A stretch of 64,000 bases of DNA from Microbacterium karelineae (GCF_009745985.1 NZ_WFIX01000177.1:124001-188000), one strand, 5' to 3'; positions 9,003 to 18,088 are shown, counted from the stretch's first letter. The notes: a model not told the origin generated them from the letters alone. Numbers and translations: made by a program.

Positions 9003-9034
9003 GGACCCACCCAGGCGGGCAGGTCCTCAACTCG
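8995..9034 (+). terminator. Perfect hairpin containing the recombinase stop codon
   Basis: Thirteen-bp perfect stem (8995-9007 with 9022-9034) around a 14-nt loop. The TGA of the recombinase remnant lies inside the left arm. It was probably the terminator of the intact gene and could now insulate the tRNA. Confidence 0.65.
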
Positions 9035-9085
9035 TACAGCGTGCGTGAAGCGGTACATCCTGCGCTTTCGATAAGCGCAAGTTGG

Positions 9086-9158
9086 TGGAGCTAAGGGGAT
9101 TCGAACCCCTGACCTTCTCATTGCGAACGAGACGCGCTACCAACTGCGCCATAGCCCC
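9086..9158 (-). tRNA. tRNA-Ala (anticodon CGC)
   Basis: Folds on the minus strand into a standard cloverleaf: 7-bp acceptor (GGGGCTA with TAGCTCC, one G-T pair), D-arm with GCGC stems, anticodon stem TCTCG/TGAGA with loop TTCGCAA giving CGC, variable AGGTC, T-arm AGGGG-TTCGAAT-CCCCT. CCA is not encoded. It reads GCG alanine codons, which are abundant in this genome. Mobile-element debris lies immediately downstream of its 3' end. Confidence 0.95.
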
Positions 9159-9209
9159 TAACAACCCGATCGACTTTACCAGAGCCCGCGGCGGGCAGGA
9201 AATCGGGGC

Positions 9210-10139
9210 TCAGCTGGCGGCGCGTCGCGCCAGGAGCTCACGCACGTGCTGCTCGATCTCGGCGTCGTCGGCCGCGCGCGACGGGATCGGAGCGGGCTGC
9301 TGCCGCGCGACGAGGCGCGCCCGAGCGGCCTCCTCGCGAGCCGCCTGCTGGAGCCGATCGCGCGCGCTGGCCGCGGCCACCTGGCTCGCCGCGCGGGATC
9401 CGGCGGTCGCCGTGAGCGGAGCGGGAAGGCGGCGAGGCGTCCACCCGCGGTCGGCGGGATCGATGATCTGCGACTGCGAGCGCGTAGGCTCCGCCTGCAC
9501 GGGCGCCGCCTCGGCCACCGGCCGCTGCGCCCGCGACGCGACGGAGGCCATCCGCCGCAGCGTGGCGAGGCCCGCGACGAGCGCGGCGCCGCCGACCGCG
9601 AGCCAGGCCCACTGGCCCGTCGCCGCGAGCTGCCACGCCCCGAGGCCCACCGCTGCGAGGCCGATGAACGCGAGCGACGTCGCGACGAGGCGCGCACGGC
9701 GGCGCGCCTGCGCCTGCCGCACCCTCGGATCCGCCCGCAGCGCGGCGAGACGCGCACGACGCTCCTCCGACGCGATCGCCCGCTCGAGGCGCTCGGCCTC
9801 GGCATCGCTCCGCGTGCGCTCGAGCTTCGCCTCGACCTCGCGGCGCCGGCGTTCGACCTCTGCGCGGTCGTACTCCTCGCGCAGCCGATCGTCCTCGGCC
9901 TCGAGTCGCCGCACGAGGCGGTGCTGCTTCGCGGCCTCCCGGCGGGACAGCTCGACGCGCACCTCCCCCGGCGTCTCGCTCGACTCGGCGAGCACGCGCA
10001 GCGCCTGATTGAGGCGCACCGCGTTGCGTTCGGCGGCGTTGTACCGCATCTTCGTCTGCCAGGTGGGCAGCAGGTAGACGAGCCAGAGCACGGCGATCAC
10101 CAGCGCGATCGCGCCTCCCCCGAGAATCTGCCCACCCAT
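9210..10139 (-). CDS. Membrane-anchored coiled-coil protein of unknown function
   Basis: A 309-residue protein that I do not recognise as a named family. It begins with a transmembrane segment (about residues 6-24, 'GAIALVIAVLWLVYLLPTW'), then a long charged helix rich in Arg/Glu (about 50-150, heptad-like, 'EEYDRAEVERRRREVEAKLE'), then a pair of hydrophobic helices (about 152-195) and a low-complexity Ala/Pro/Arg tail. The ATG at 10139 is used because it directly precedes the first membrane helix. Similar membrane proteins are common in Microbacteriaceae; a structural or envelope role is only a guess. Confidence 0.6.
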   Translation of the reverse strand: MGGQILGGGAIALVIAVLWLVYLLPTWQTKMRYNAAERNAVRLNQALRVLAESSETPGEVRVELSRREAAKQHRLVRRLEAEDDRLREEYDRAEVERRRREVEAKLERTRSDAEAERLERAIASEERRARLAALRADPRVRQAQARRRARLVATSLAFIGLAAVGLGAWQLAATGQWAWLAVGGAALVAGLATLRRMASVASRAQRPVAEAAPVQAEPTRSQSQIIDPADRGWTPRRLPAPLTATAGSRAASQVAAASARDRLQQAAREEAARARLVARQQPAPIPSRAADDAEIEQHVRELLARRAAS

Positions 10140-10200
10140 GCGGTAAACCGTAGGCGACGCGTGGCCGCGATCCGCGGATCCCCCCGCGTGTCGCCGCGGG

Positions 10201-11730
10201 TCAGCGGATCGCGGCCGCCTCGCGGCGCTTCGCCTGCGCCGCCTGCAGGTGGCGCACGCCGCTGAACACGACGACGATCGCGAGCAGGACGTAGAGCACG
10301 ATCGGCAGAGGCGACGCCACGAGCGCGACGGGATCCCCCTCGGAGATCGCGAGCGCACGCCGCAGCTGCACCTCCGCCACGGGGCCGAGGATCGCCGCGA
10401 TCAGCACGGGCGCGATCGGGATCGAGAACCGCCGCATGATGAATCCGACGACGCCGATGCCGAGCGCGACCCACATGTCGAAGGTGCGCGAGGCGACGGC
10501 GTACACGCCCAACATCGCGAGCACCGTGATCCCGGCGTACAGGTAGTGTCGCGGCACGAGCAGCAGCTTCGCCCACACGGCCGCGAACGGCAGGTTGATG
10601 ATCAGCAGGATGACGAGGCCGACGAAGAAGCTCGCCAGCAGCGGCCACACGAGGTCCGCGTTGCGCTCGAACAGCAGCGGACCCGGCTGCATGCCGTACT
10701 GCTGGAAAGCCGCGATCATCATGGCCGCGGTCGCCGAGGTCGGGATCCCGAGGGCGAGCAGCGCGCCCATCGCGGTTCCCGCCGTCGCGTTGCCGGCCGC
10801 CTCGGGGGCGGCGACGCCCTGGATCGCGCCGCGTCCGCCGAAATCGGGATCCTTGCGGCGGCGCGCGAGGCGCTTCTCGGTGCCGTAGGCGAGGAAGGTG
10901 GGGACCTCGGATCCGCCGACGGGGATCACGCCGAACGGCACGCCGAACGACGTGCCACGGAGGAACGCCGGGATCACCTTGCGCCAATCGGAGCGCCCGA
11001 GGAACGGCGATCCCTTCGAGTCGATGATCTTTCCCGGCCCTCCCCCTGTGCGGATGTAGGCGCCGACATGCAGCACCTCGCCGAGGGCGAGCAGCCCCAC
11101 CGTGAGGACGATGATCGAGACGCCGTCGAACACCTGCGGAATCCCGCCCGTGAAGCGCTCGGCGCCGCTGACGCCGTCGATGCCGACGAGCGAGATCGCG
11201 AACCCGAGCCCGAGCGCGACGAGGCCGCGCACGATCGAATCGGCGACGACCGACGAGATCGCGACGAACGCGACGACCGTGAGGGCGAAGTACTCGGCCG
11301 GTCCGAACACCCGCGCCAGGTCGGCGATGAACGGCGAGAAGAACACCACGAGCGTGCAGGCGATGGTGCCGCCGACGAACGCGCCGATCGCGGCCGTCCC
11401 GAGCGCCTTCGCGGCCTGCCCCGATTTCGCCATCCGATGCCCCTCGAACGACGTCGCGATGGCGGACGAGTTCCCTGGGGTGTTCAGGAGGATGCCCGCC
11501 GTCGAGTCGCCGAACAGACCGCCGAAGTAGATGCTCGCGAACATGATGAACGCGCCCGTGGGATCGAGGCTGAACGTCACGGGCAGCAGCAGCGCGACCG
11601 CCATAGCCGAGCCGAGCCCCGGAAGCACGCCGACGGCGGTCCCGAGGATCGCGCCGATGACGAGGAAGAGGAGGTTCGACGGCGCGAATGCGACCGCGAA
11701 GCCGTCGCCGAGGCTGATCAGCTGATCCAT
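10201..11730 (-). CDS. tctA: Tripartite tricarboxylate transporter, large permease subunit
   Basis: A 509-residue, roughly 12-helix membrane protein, the channel subunit of a TTT (TctCBA) secondary transporter that uses the cation gradient to import citrate-type carboxylates delivered by a binding protein. Hallmarks: 'GTAVGVLPGLGSAMAVALLL' near the N-terminus, 'FGGLFGDSTAGILLNTPGNS' (the conserved substrate loop of TctA) and a second inverted-repeat-like stretch 'GRGAIQGVAAPEAAGNATAG'. The start overlaps the end of tctB by 13 nt. Substrate within the carboxylate class cannot be read from sequence. Confidence 0.93.
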   Translation of the reverse strand: MDQLISLGDGFAVAFAPSNLLFLVIGAILGTAVGVLPGLGSAMAVALLLPVTFSLDPTGAFIMFASIYFGGLFGDSTAGILLNTPGNSSAIATSFEGHRMAKSGQAAKALGTAAIGAFVGGTIACTLVVFFSPFIADLARVFGPAEYFALTVVAFVAISSVVADSIVRGLVALGLGFAISLVGIDGVSGAERFTGGIPQVFDGVSIIVLTVGLLALGEVLHVGAYIRTGGGPGKIIDSKGSPFLGRSDWRKVIPAFLRGTSFGVPFGVIPVGGSEVPTFLAYGTEKRLARRRKDPDFGGRGAIQGVAAPEAAGNATAGTAMGALLALGIPTSATAAMMIAAFQQYGMQPGPLLFERNADLVWPLLASFFVGLVILLIINLPFAAVWAKLLLVPRHYLYAGITVLAMLGVYAVASRTFDMWVALGIGVVGFIMRRFSIPIAPVLIAAILGPVAEVQLRRALAISEGDPVALVASPLPIVLYVLLAIVVVFSGVRHLQAAQAKRREAAAIR

Positions 11731-12362
11731 GACAGGGCTCCTTCCAGGATGCCGGCGGGCAGCGTCAGCCCGAGTCCGGCGGCGAACGCGAGCTCTGTGA
11801 GGGCGCCCATGAGCGCCGCGATCGCGATGTCGAACAGCGGACGCCGGCTGCCGAAGGCCCAGGCGAGCACCCAGAAGAGCGCCGATGCCGAGATCAGCCA
11901 GCCGAGGAACGGCAGCACGAGGATGAACGCGGCGAGCGCCGCGACCGAGATGCCGAGGGTGCGCCAGTCGACCGAGACCTCATTCGACTTCTCGGGCGCG
12001 GATTCCTCGGGCGAGACGACGCGGATCTCCGAGGTGCGGTCGAGCGACCCGATCTCGGCGAGCATCTCGTCCGAGATCTCGGCGGGATCCTCGGCGACGT
12101 GCCCGCGGCGGCCGCCGGCGAGCACCTCGATGGCGAGGCCGATGCCGACGGCGTAGAGGAGGATCGTCACGATCGTCGGGAAGAACTGCGGCCCGGGAGG
12201 CGATGCGCCGTCCGGCACCGTCATCGTCACGGTGCCGATCGTCATGACGACGGCCAGCGCGATCACGCCCGCCGCGACGAACAGCTCGCTGCGGCCCGTG
12301 TACCAGCGCGGCACGCGCTGCGCGCGGAGGGTCGATGTGGTGGGTGCGTCCGAAGCGCTCAC
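11718..12362 (-). CDS. tctB: Tripartite tricarboxylate transporter, small permease subunit
   Basis: A 214-residue protein with four predicted transmembrane helices: 'LFVAAGVIALAVVMTIGTVT', a second around 'FFPTIVTILLYAVGIGLAIE', and a C-terminal pair ('VAALAAFILVLPFLGWLISA' and 'IAIAALMGALTELAFAAGLG'). 'GPQFFPTIV' is the TctB (DUF1468) signature. The start is GTG at 12362, sharing GTGA with the tctC stop, so translation is coupled. An acidic cytoplasmic loop of about 50 residues separates the helix pairs. Confidence 0.88.
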   Translation of the reverse strand: MSASDAPTTSTLRAQRVPRWYTGRSELFVAAGVIALAVVMTIGTVTMTVPDGASPPGPQFFPTIVTILLYAVGIGLAIEVLAGGRRGHVAEDPAEISDEMLAEIGSLDRTSEIRVVSPEESAPEKSNEVSVDWRTLGISVAALAAFILVLPFLGWLISASALFWVLAWAFGSRRPLFDIAIAALMGALTELAFAAGLGLTLPAGILEGALSWIS

Positions 12363-13339
12363 AGTCCCAGCTCCTTCACGATCTCGGTGGTCGTCGCGAT
12401 CTCGTCGCGCAGGAAGTCGTCGAGCTCGGTGCCCGACATGAAGCTGTCGGTCCAGCCGTTGCGGGCGAGGGTGTCCTGCCACTCGGGCGTCGCCCGCATC
12501 TCGTCGAGCATCGCGACGAGCTCGTCGTGGACCTCGTCGGAGATCCCGGGCGGGGCGACGTAGCCGCGCCAGTTCGCCATGGCGATGTCGAGGCCCGCCT
12601 CGCGGAAGGTGGGGATGTCGAGCCCGTCGATGCGCTCCTCCGACGAGATCGCGAGCGCCCGCAGGTTTCCGGACTCGATCTGGTCGCGGAACTCGTTGAA
12701 TCCCGACAGGCCCGCGGTGGTCGTGTGCGACAGCAGCGAGGTGACGACCTCGCCGCCGCCCGCGTAGGCGAGGTAGTTGGCGTCGCTCGGCTCGATTCCG
12801 GATGCCTGCGCCATGAGCCCCGAGAGCACGTGGTCGATGCCGCCGAGGGATCCGCCCGCGATCGCCGTGCCGCCGGGATCCTCGGTGAACGCCTCGAGGA
12901 AGTCGTCGAGCGTCTCGAACTCCGAATCGCCGGGCACGACGAGCACGTTGTAGTCGTCGGCGACGCGGGCGATCGGCGTGACGTCGTCGAGCGTGACGGC
13001 GCTGTCGCCGACGATGATGCCGCCGACCATGACGCCGCCCGTCACGAGGAGGAGGTCCTCGCGGCCCTGCATGCCGGCGACCTGCGACAGGCCGATCGTG
13101 CCGGCGGCGCCGGGGATGTTCACGACCTGCGCGTTGCCGGTGATGCCGTTGCCGCGCAGCGCCTGCTGCGATTCGCGGGCGAAGGCGTCCCACCCGCCGC
13201 CCGGGTCGGCGGGGGCGACGAGCGTGATCTTGCTGCGGGGGCCGCCCTCTCCGCCCGTCTGGCTCGAGTGCACGGCCGCGACGAGGAAGACGATCACGGC
13301 CGCGATCGAGATGATGGTCGTGGTGATGCGTGCTCGCAC
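12359..13339 (-). CDS. tctC: Tripartite tricarboxylate transporter, substrate-binding protein
   Basis: A 326-residue exported binding protein of the Bug/TctC family. One N-terminal hydrophobic segment (residues 5-22) anchors or exports it; there is no lipobox cysteine, so it is probably membrane-tethered or released. 'ITLVAPADPGGGWDAFAR' is the Bug ligand-binding β-strand with the PGGGxD loop, followed by 'VVNIPGAAGTIGLSQVA' (the G-A-G-G-like second loop). GTG start at 13339 with GGAGG 5 nt ahead. First gene of tctCBA, divergent from the sensor kinase that probably induces it. Confidence 0.92.
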   Translation of the reverse strand: MRARITTTIISIAAVIVFLVAAVHSSQTGGEGGPRSKITLVAPADPGGGWDAFARESQQALRGNGITGNAQVVNIPGAAGTIGLSQVAGMQGREDLLLVTGGVMVGGIIVGDSAVTLDDVTPIARVADDYNVLVVPGDSEFETLDDFLEAFTEDPGGTAIAGGSLGGIDHVLSGLMAQASGIEPSDANYLAYAGGGEVVTSLLSHTTTAGLSGFNEFRDQIESGNLRALAISSEERIDGLDIPTFREAGLDIAMANWRGYVAPPGISDEVHDELVAMLDEMRATPEWQDTLARNGWTDSFMSGTELDDFLRDEIATTTEIVKELGL

Positions 13340-13494
13340 GTGTTCCTCCGGGAGACGTCGTCGTGTCCGGTGCTGTCCGGCGGTCGCTGCCGGTAGTGAC
13401 AGAGTGGCACCGCATCGCGCGCGGCGACACCCACGTCTGGATTACGATCATTGATGCTCACGGCGCGATTCCGTGCGGCGCACGAGGAGGAGCC

Positions 13495-14739
13495 ATGGCG
13501 GGATCGAAGTGGCTCCGCAGCGCCGGCATCGTCGCGCTCCAGTGCCTCATCGTGCTGGCCGCCATCGCGATCACCGGTCTCGTCGCGGCCGAGGTGCAGC
13601 AGCGCAGCATCCGGGCGGGGATCGAGGAGCGGGTCCTCGACGTCGCGACGAGCCTCGCAGACCTGCCCCTCGTACGTGAATCGGTCGCCGCGGATCTCCC
13701 CGAGGCGACGACCGCGCTGCAGTCGCTCGCCGACACGGTGCACGCGGCGTCAGGTGTCGACTACGTCGTCATCACCGACGACGCAGGCATCCGCCTGACG
13801 CATCCCGATCCGGCCGCCGTCGGCGAGCGTGTGTCCACGGACCCGAGCGTGGCGCTCGGCGGCGAGACCTACCTCGGCGTCGAGACCGGCACGCTGGGGC
13901 CGACGCTGCGCGCGAAGGTGCCGATCTTCGCGGGCGACGACGTCGTCGGGACGGTGTCGGTGGGGATCCTCGAGGAGCGGATGACCGAGAGCTTCCAGGA
14001 GGCGCTCCGCGGCATGCTGCCGTGGATCGTCGTCGCCGCCGCCGTCGGCTGCGTCGCGGCGGCGCTCGTCACGGGAGCACTGAATCGTCGTGTCCGCACG
14101 CTCACCGCCCAGACGCGCGAACTCGAGACGCAGCGGCGCATCGCCCGCGCGCTGCGCGAGCAGACGCACGAGTTCCACACCCGGATCCACGTGATCCGCG
14201 GCCTCGTGGCACAGGACGACACCGCGGCGGCGCTCGACTACATCGGCGGCGTCGCCCCCGTCACGGGCGCGCCCGCGCCCGCCGCGGCCGAAGCGCATCG
14301 CCCGGGCGACGCGCGCCTGCGTGCCCTCGTCGACGGCCTGACGTCGGAGCTGGACACGGCGGGCTCGACGCTGCGCGTCGCCGGCCACCCGCCGCAGGGC
14401 GCCGTCCCCGATGCGCTGCTGACGGCTCTGTCGAACCTCTGCCGCAACGCCGCCGAGGCCGGCGCGGCGAACGTCCGCATCACGTGGGCGCGGGCCGGGG
14501 ACGCGCTCCTCGTCTCGGTCGACGACGACGGTCCCGGAATCCCGCACGATGTGATGGCGCGCCTGTTCCAGCGCGGCGCGAGCACGAAGCCGGATCCGGC
14601 GGGCCTCGGCCGGGGAATCGGCCTCGACCTCGTGCGGCGAGCCGTAAGCGACGCCGGAGGGACGATCGAGGTGGGCGGATCCGCGCTGGGCGGCACACGA
14701 TTCACCGTCGAGATCCCGGATCGGGAGGTGCGCGCGTGA
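13495..14739 (+). CDS. CitA/DcuS-type sensor histidine kinase
   Basis: A 414-residue membrane kinase for extracytoplasmic carboxylates. TM1 about residues 12-32; periplasmic PASP-like sensor about 33-170 ('GVDYVVITDDAGIRLTHPDP', the motif that coordinates C4/C6 carboxylates in DcuS/CitA); TM2 about 178-198; no HAMP/HisKA of the usual type but the SPOB-like phosphoacceptor 'REQTHEFHTRIHVIRGL', as in CitA; then HATPase with N-box 'ALSNLCRNAAEAG', 'VDDDGPGIP' and 'GLGRGIGLDLVRRAV'. GAGGAG precedes the ATG. It overlaps the response regulator by 4 nt and is divergent from tctCBA, so it most likely senses the transported tricarboxylate. Confidence 0.9.
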   Translation: MAGSKWLRSAGIVALQCLIVLAAIAITGLVAAEVQQRSIRAGIEERVLDVATSLADLPLVRESVAADLPEATTALQSLADTVHAASGVDYVVITDDAGIRLTHPDPAAVGERVSTDPSVALGGETYLGVETGTLGPTLRAKVPIFAGDDVVGTVSVGILEERMTESFQEALRGMLPWIVVAAAVGCVAAALVTGALNRRVRTLTAQTRELETQRRIARALREQTHEFHTRIHVIRGLVAQDDTAAALDYIGGVAPVTGAPAPAAAEAHRPGDARLRALVDGLTSELDTAGSTLRVAGHPPQGAVPDALLTALSNLCRNAAEAGAANVRITWARAGDALLVSVDDDGPGIPHDVMARLFQRGASTKPDPAGLGRGIGLDLVRRAVSDAGGTIEVGGSALGGTRFTVEIPDREVRA

Positions 14740-15467
14740 CACAGGATCCGATCCGCGTCCTCGTGGTCGACGACGACGAGCACGTCCGCCGGCTGCACGC
14801 GGGGTACATCGGAGCGCTCGACGGGTTCGTCGTGGCGGCGGTCGCGGGCGGCGGCGAGGCGGCCGTCGAGATCGCGTCGCGGCCCGACATCGACCTCGTG
14901 CTGCTCGACATCGAGCTGCCGGGCTTCAGCGGGATCGAGGTGCTGCGCCGGATCCGCGAGCTGCGCGGAGGGGCCGTCGACGTGTACGTCATCAGCGCGA
15001 CGCGCGACCCGCGCACGGTGCGGCAGGCGGCGTCGGCACGCGTGGCCGGCTTCCTCGTCAAGCCCTTCACGCGCGAGGCGTTCGCGAGCAGGCTCGCGGA
15101 GTACCGGGCATCGCGGGCGTCGGCACCCGGCGGATCCGAGGCCGATGTCCCCCTCGGCCAGGGCGAGATCGACGACCTGCTCGCGTTCGGTCGGTCGCAC
15201 ACGCGCAGCGCGCCGCCCGCGGACACCGCCGTCGTCGAGCTTCCGAAGGGGATCGCCGCATCGACGCTCGACGAGATCCGCGATGCCCTGGATCCCCTGC
15301 GCCCGGCGACCGTCGCCGACATCGCCTCGGCGACCGGCGCCTCGCGCGCCACGGTGCGCCGCTACCTCGACCACCTCGCCCACGCGGGCGAACTCGACAT
15401 CTCGCACCGCTTCGGCCGCCGCGGGCGCCCCGAGGTGCTGTACCGGCTCGCGGTGCAGCCGGGCTAG
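14736..15467 (+). CDS. CitB/DcuR-type response regulator
   Basis: A 243-residue regulator: receiver domain at residues about 5-120 with 'VLVVDDDEH' acidic pocket, 'LVLLDIELPG' phospho-Asp, and 'FLVKPF' Lys; then a linker and a C-terminal HTH of the CitB type ('PATVADIASATGASRATVRR', 'GRRGRPEVLYRL'). GTG start inside the kinase stop (GTGA). It is expected to activate tctCBA when the adjacent kinase detects ligand. Its TAG stop overlaps the TAG of the convergent acetyltransferase gene within the palindrome CTAG. Confidence 0.9.
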   Translation: MTQDPIRVLVVDDDEHVRRLHAGYIGALDGFVVAAVAGGGEAAVEIASRPDIDLVLLDIELPGFSGIEVLRRIRELRGGAVDVYVISATRDPRTVRQAASARVAGFLVKPFTREAFASRLAEYRASRASAPGGSEADVPLGQGEIDDLLAFGRSHTRSAPPADTAVVELPKGIAASTLDEIRDALDPLRPATVADIASATGASRATVRRYLDHLAHAGELDISHRFGRRGRPEVLYRLAVQPG

Positions 15468-16087
15468 GCGGACTCGGCCGAGTCGGGCACGCGGGCCGCA
15501 TCGCTCGGAACGCCGCCGGTGGTCCAGCGGTGCAGGACCCCGCGGGGAACGTCCTCCCGGGTGAGGGCGAAGGCGTAGTGGTCGCGCCACGCTCCGTTGA
15601 TGTGGATGTATCGGGGCCGATAGCCCTCGTACCGGAAACCGAGCTTCTCGACCACGCGAAGGCTCGGTGTGTTCTCGGGGCGGATGCAGATCTCCATGCG
15701 ATGCAGGCCCAGCTTCGTGAAGCAGATGTCTGTCGCGAGCGCGACCGAGGTGGGCGTGATCCCGAGCCCCGCGAAGCGCTCGGACACCCAATAGCCGATC
15801 GTCGCGGACGACAGGGATCCACGCGCGATTCCCCACACGTTCAGCTGGCCCGCGATCTCGCCGTCATGCTCCATGACGAACGGCACGCCCGCGCCGTCCC
15901 GGTACTGCTGCAGCAGGCGCCGGACCGCGCCGCGCATGTCGAGCGAGACGGCGCCGTCGGGGTTCGTCGCCTCCCAGGGGACGAGCCACGAGCGGTTCGT
16001 CAGCAGCTCATGCTGCAGGATGCGCGCGTCGCGGGAGCGGATGAGCCGGATGGACACGGCTCCGTATGAGCTCTCGAGCGTGTCCAT
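15464..16087 (-). CDS. RimJ/RimL-type GNAT N-acetyltransferase
   Basis: A 207-residue GNAT protein: N-terminal 'IRLIRSRDA', a middle 'GEIAGQLNVWGIARG', 'IGYWVSERFAGLGITPTSVA' (acetyl-CoA-binding region, motif A) and 'RMEICIRPENTPSLRVVEKL' followed by GFRYEGYRPRYI (motif B), the order found in RimJ/RimL enzymes that acetylate ribosomal protein N-termini or related substrates. The real acceptor is unknown. It lies next to galU, as it often does in actinobacteria; the two start 48 bp apart on the same strand. Confidence 0.85.
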   Translation of the reverse strand: MDTLESSYGAVSIRLIRSRDARILQHELLTNRSWLVPWEATNPDGAVSLDMRGAVRRLLQQYRDGAGVPFVMEHDGEIAGQLNVWGIARGSLSSATIGYWVSERFAGLGITPTSVALATDICFTKLGLHRMEICIRPENTPSLRVVEKLGFRYEGYRPRYIHINGAWRDHYAFALTREDVPRGVLHRWTTGGVPSDAARVPDSAESA

Positions 16088-16135
16088 CCGGCTCTCCTGT
16101 CGCGACGTCGAGGCGCCGCGCGAATGCGCCTCTGA

Positions 16136-17035
16136 CTAGAGGGTAGCGGCGAACTCCTTGATCCAGGGACGCAGCTCGGGGCCGAGATCGTCGCGGTCCG
16201 CGGCGAGGCGCATGATCGCCTTGATGTAGTCGAGCTTGTCGCCCGTGTCGTAGCGACGCCCGCGGAAGATCACGCCGTACACGTCGACGTTGTCGTCGTC
16301 GGCCGCGACCTCCTTGAGGGCGTCGGTGAGCTGGATCTCGTTGCCCTTGCCGGGCGCGGTGTGCTCGAGCACGTCGAAGATCTCGGGGGTGAGGAGGTAG
16401 CGGCCGATGATCGCGAGGTTGGACGGCGCGTCCTCCTTCGCGGGCTTCTCGACGAGATCGAGCACCTTGACCACGTCGGGGTCGTCGGTCGCCTCGACCG
16501 ATGCGCAGCCGTAGAGGCTGATGTGCTCGGGGTCGACCTCCATGAGGGCGACCACCATGGCCTTCCGGCTCTCGTTGATCTCGATCATCTTCGGGAGCAG
16601 CGGGTCGCGCTCGTCGATGAGATCGTCGCCGAGCATGACGGCGAACGGCGAGTCGCCCACGTGCTGCTTCGCTCGGTACACGGCGTGGCCGAGGCCCTTC
16701 GGCTCGCCCTGGCGCAGCAGGTGCACGTCGGCGAGGTCGCTCGACTTGCGCACGTTGCCGAGCTTGCTGTCGTCGCCCTTCGCCGTGAGCTTCTCCTCGA
16801 GCTCGGGAACCGAGTCGAAGTGGTTGGCGATCGCGTTCTTGTTGCGACCGATGATCATGAGAACGTCACGGATGCCTGCGGCGACCGCTTCCTCCACCAC
16901 GTACTGGATCGCGGGCTTGTCGACGACCGGGAGCATCTCCTTCGGCGTCGCCTTGGTCGCCGGCAGGAAACGGGTGCCGAGACCCGCAACCGGCATGACA
17001 GCTTTGATCTTCGCAGGTTCCATGCACATCACCAT
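16136..17035 (-). CDS. galU: UTP-glucose-1-phosphate uridylyltransferase
   Basis: Makes UDP-glucose from UTP and glucose-1-phosphate for cell-envelope glycans and glycolipids. The 299-residue protein shows 'AVMPVAGLGTRFLPATKATP' and KEMLPVVDKPAIQYVVEEA, the nucleotide-binding signature of GalU, plus 'GDDLIDERDPLLPKMIE' and 'VEKPAKEDAPSNLAIIGRY'. Three in-frame starts cluster at 17035, 17029 and 17023; no convincing Shine-Dalgarno separates them. Divergent from the 5-FCL gene with about 80 bp between them. Confidence 0.95.
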   Translation of the reverse strand: MVMCMEPAKIKAVMPVAGLGTRFLPATKATPKEMLPVVDKPAIQYVVEEAVAAGIRDVLMIIGRNKNAIANHFDSVPELEEKLTAKGDDSKLGNVRKSSDLADVHLLRQGEPKGLGHAVYRAKQHVGDSPFAVMLGDDLIDERDPLLPKMIEINESRKAMVVALMEVDPEHISLYGCASVEATDDPDVVKVLDLVEKPAKEDAPSNLAIIGRYLLTPEIFDVLEHTAPGKGNEIQLTDALKEVAADDDNVDVYGVIFRGRRYDTGDKLDYIKAIMRLAADRDDLGPELRPWIKEFAATL

Positions 17036-17122
17036 ATGCGACGTGGCGGCGACTCCCTGGAAATCCCGCTTCCGGGTCGCCTGCCTTCACGCGCGTCACG
17101 GCCTACCGTGGAGCACATGACG

Positions 17123-17698
17123 ATGTCGACGAGCGCCCGGAAGGACGCGATGAGGAAGCGGATCCGCGCGTCGCGGCGCGCGATGGGCGATGACGAGCGA
17201 CGGGAGGCCGATGCGGGGATCGCCCGCGAGGGCGCGGCGCTCCTCGCGCGCGCGGGCGCGCGCACGATCGCGTGCTATCTGTCCGGTCCCGTCGAGCCGC
17301 CGACGCGCGCTCTCCTCGCGTACGCGTCCGGTGCGGGGATCCGCGTGCTCCTGCCGATCATCCGCCCGCACGGCGTGCTCGACTGGGCCGAGCACACGGG
17401 CGGCGAGCGCGTCGCCGCCCTCGGCGTTCCCGAGACGACGGGGGCGCCCCTCGGGCCGGGCGCGGTCGCGGAGGCGGATCTGCTGTTCGTGCCGGCAGCC
17501 GCCGTCGACGCCGAGGGGATGCGCCTCGGGTGGGGCGGCGGGTTCTACGACCGCGCGCTGGCGGCGTTGGGCTCACGGCGATCCGTGTACGCCGTGCTCT
17601 ATGATGCCGACGTGGTCGATCGCGTTCCGCACGAGGCACACGATGTGCCGGTGACGGGGGTCGTGACGCCCACTCGCACGCTGTCGTTCGATCGCTGA
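17123..17698 (+). CDS. 5-formyltetrahydrofolate cyclo-ligase
   Basis: Converts 5-formyl-THF to 5,10-methenyl-THF using ATP, salvaging folate. The 191-residue protein has the basic N-terminal helix 'RKDAMRKRIRASRRAM', the 'CYLSGPVEPPTRALLAYA' segment and the family signature 'LFVPAAAVDAEGMRLGWGGG' followed by FYDRAL. Two ATGs lie at 17117 and 17123; GGAG at 17110-17113 is only 3 nt from the first but 9 nt from the second, so the second was chosen. It is followed by fmdB and mscL, a common actinobacterial order. Confidence 0.92.
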   Translation: MSTSARKDAMRKRIRASRRAMGDDERREADAGIAREGAALLARAGARTIACYLSGPVEPPTRALLAYASGAGIRVLLPIIRPHGVLDWAEHTGGERVAALGVPETTGAPLGPGAVAEADLLFVPAAAVDAEGMRLGWGGGFYDRALAALGSRRSVYAVLYDADVVDRVPHEAHDVPVTGVVTPTRTLSFDR

Positions 17699-17749
17699 GG
17701 CGCCCTTCTGGGGCACGCCAGGCGATCCCCCGGAGAGGCCCCCACCTAC

Positions 17750-18034
17750 ATGCCCACTTACGCCTACGCCTGCACCGACTGCGGGCACGCCTTCGATGCC
17801 GTCCAGTCGTTCAGCGAGGCCTCGCTGACGGACTGCCCGTCCTGCGACGGGCGCCTGCGCAAGCAGTACGGATCCATCGGCGTCACCTTCAACGGCTCGG
17901 GCTTCTACCGCACGGACTCGCGCGCCACGACGTCATCCAGCGCGTCCACCGGCGGATCCTCCTCCGACGGTGCATCATCGTCTTCGGCGACGCCGTCCCC
18001 TGCGACGGCCGGCGCCGCATCGTCCGGCGACTGA
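17750..18034 (+). CDS. FmdB-family zinc ribbon protein
   Basis: A 94-residue protein whose first 45 residues are an FmdB zinc ribbon: 'MPTYAYACTDCGHAFDAVQS' supplies the first CxxC knuckle and 'CPSCDG' the second. The rest is a Ser/Thr/Ala-rich, probably disordered tail. Function of this widespread family is not established; regulation or nucleic-acid binding is proposed. It sits between the 5-FCL gene and mscL. Confidence 0.9.
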   Translation: MPTYAYACTDCGHAFDAVQSFSEASLTDCPSCDGRLRKQYGSIGVTFNGSGFYRTDSRATTSSSASTGGSSSDGASSSSATPSPATAGAASSGD

Positions 18035-18088
18035 CCCGTCGTCCGGCTGATCCGAGAACGGGCCGACGGCCCAGAGGGGGACACGAAA

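Noticed and set aside
10249-12156. 635-codon open frame on the plus strand
   Set aside because: Antisense to tctA and tctB; Asp/Glu/Arg-rich filler with no recognisable domain.
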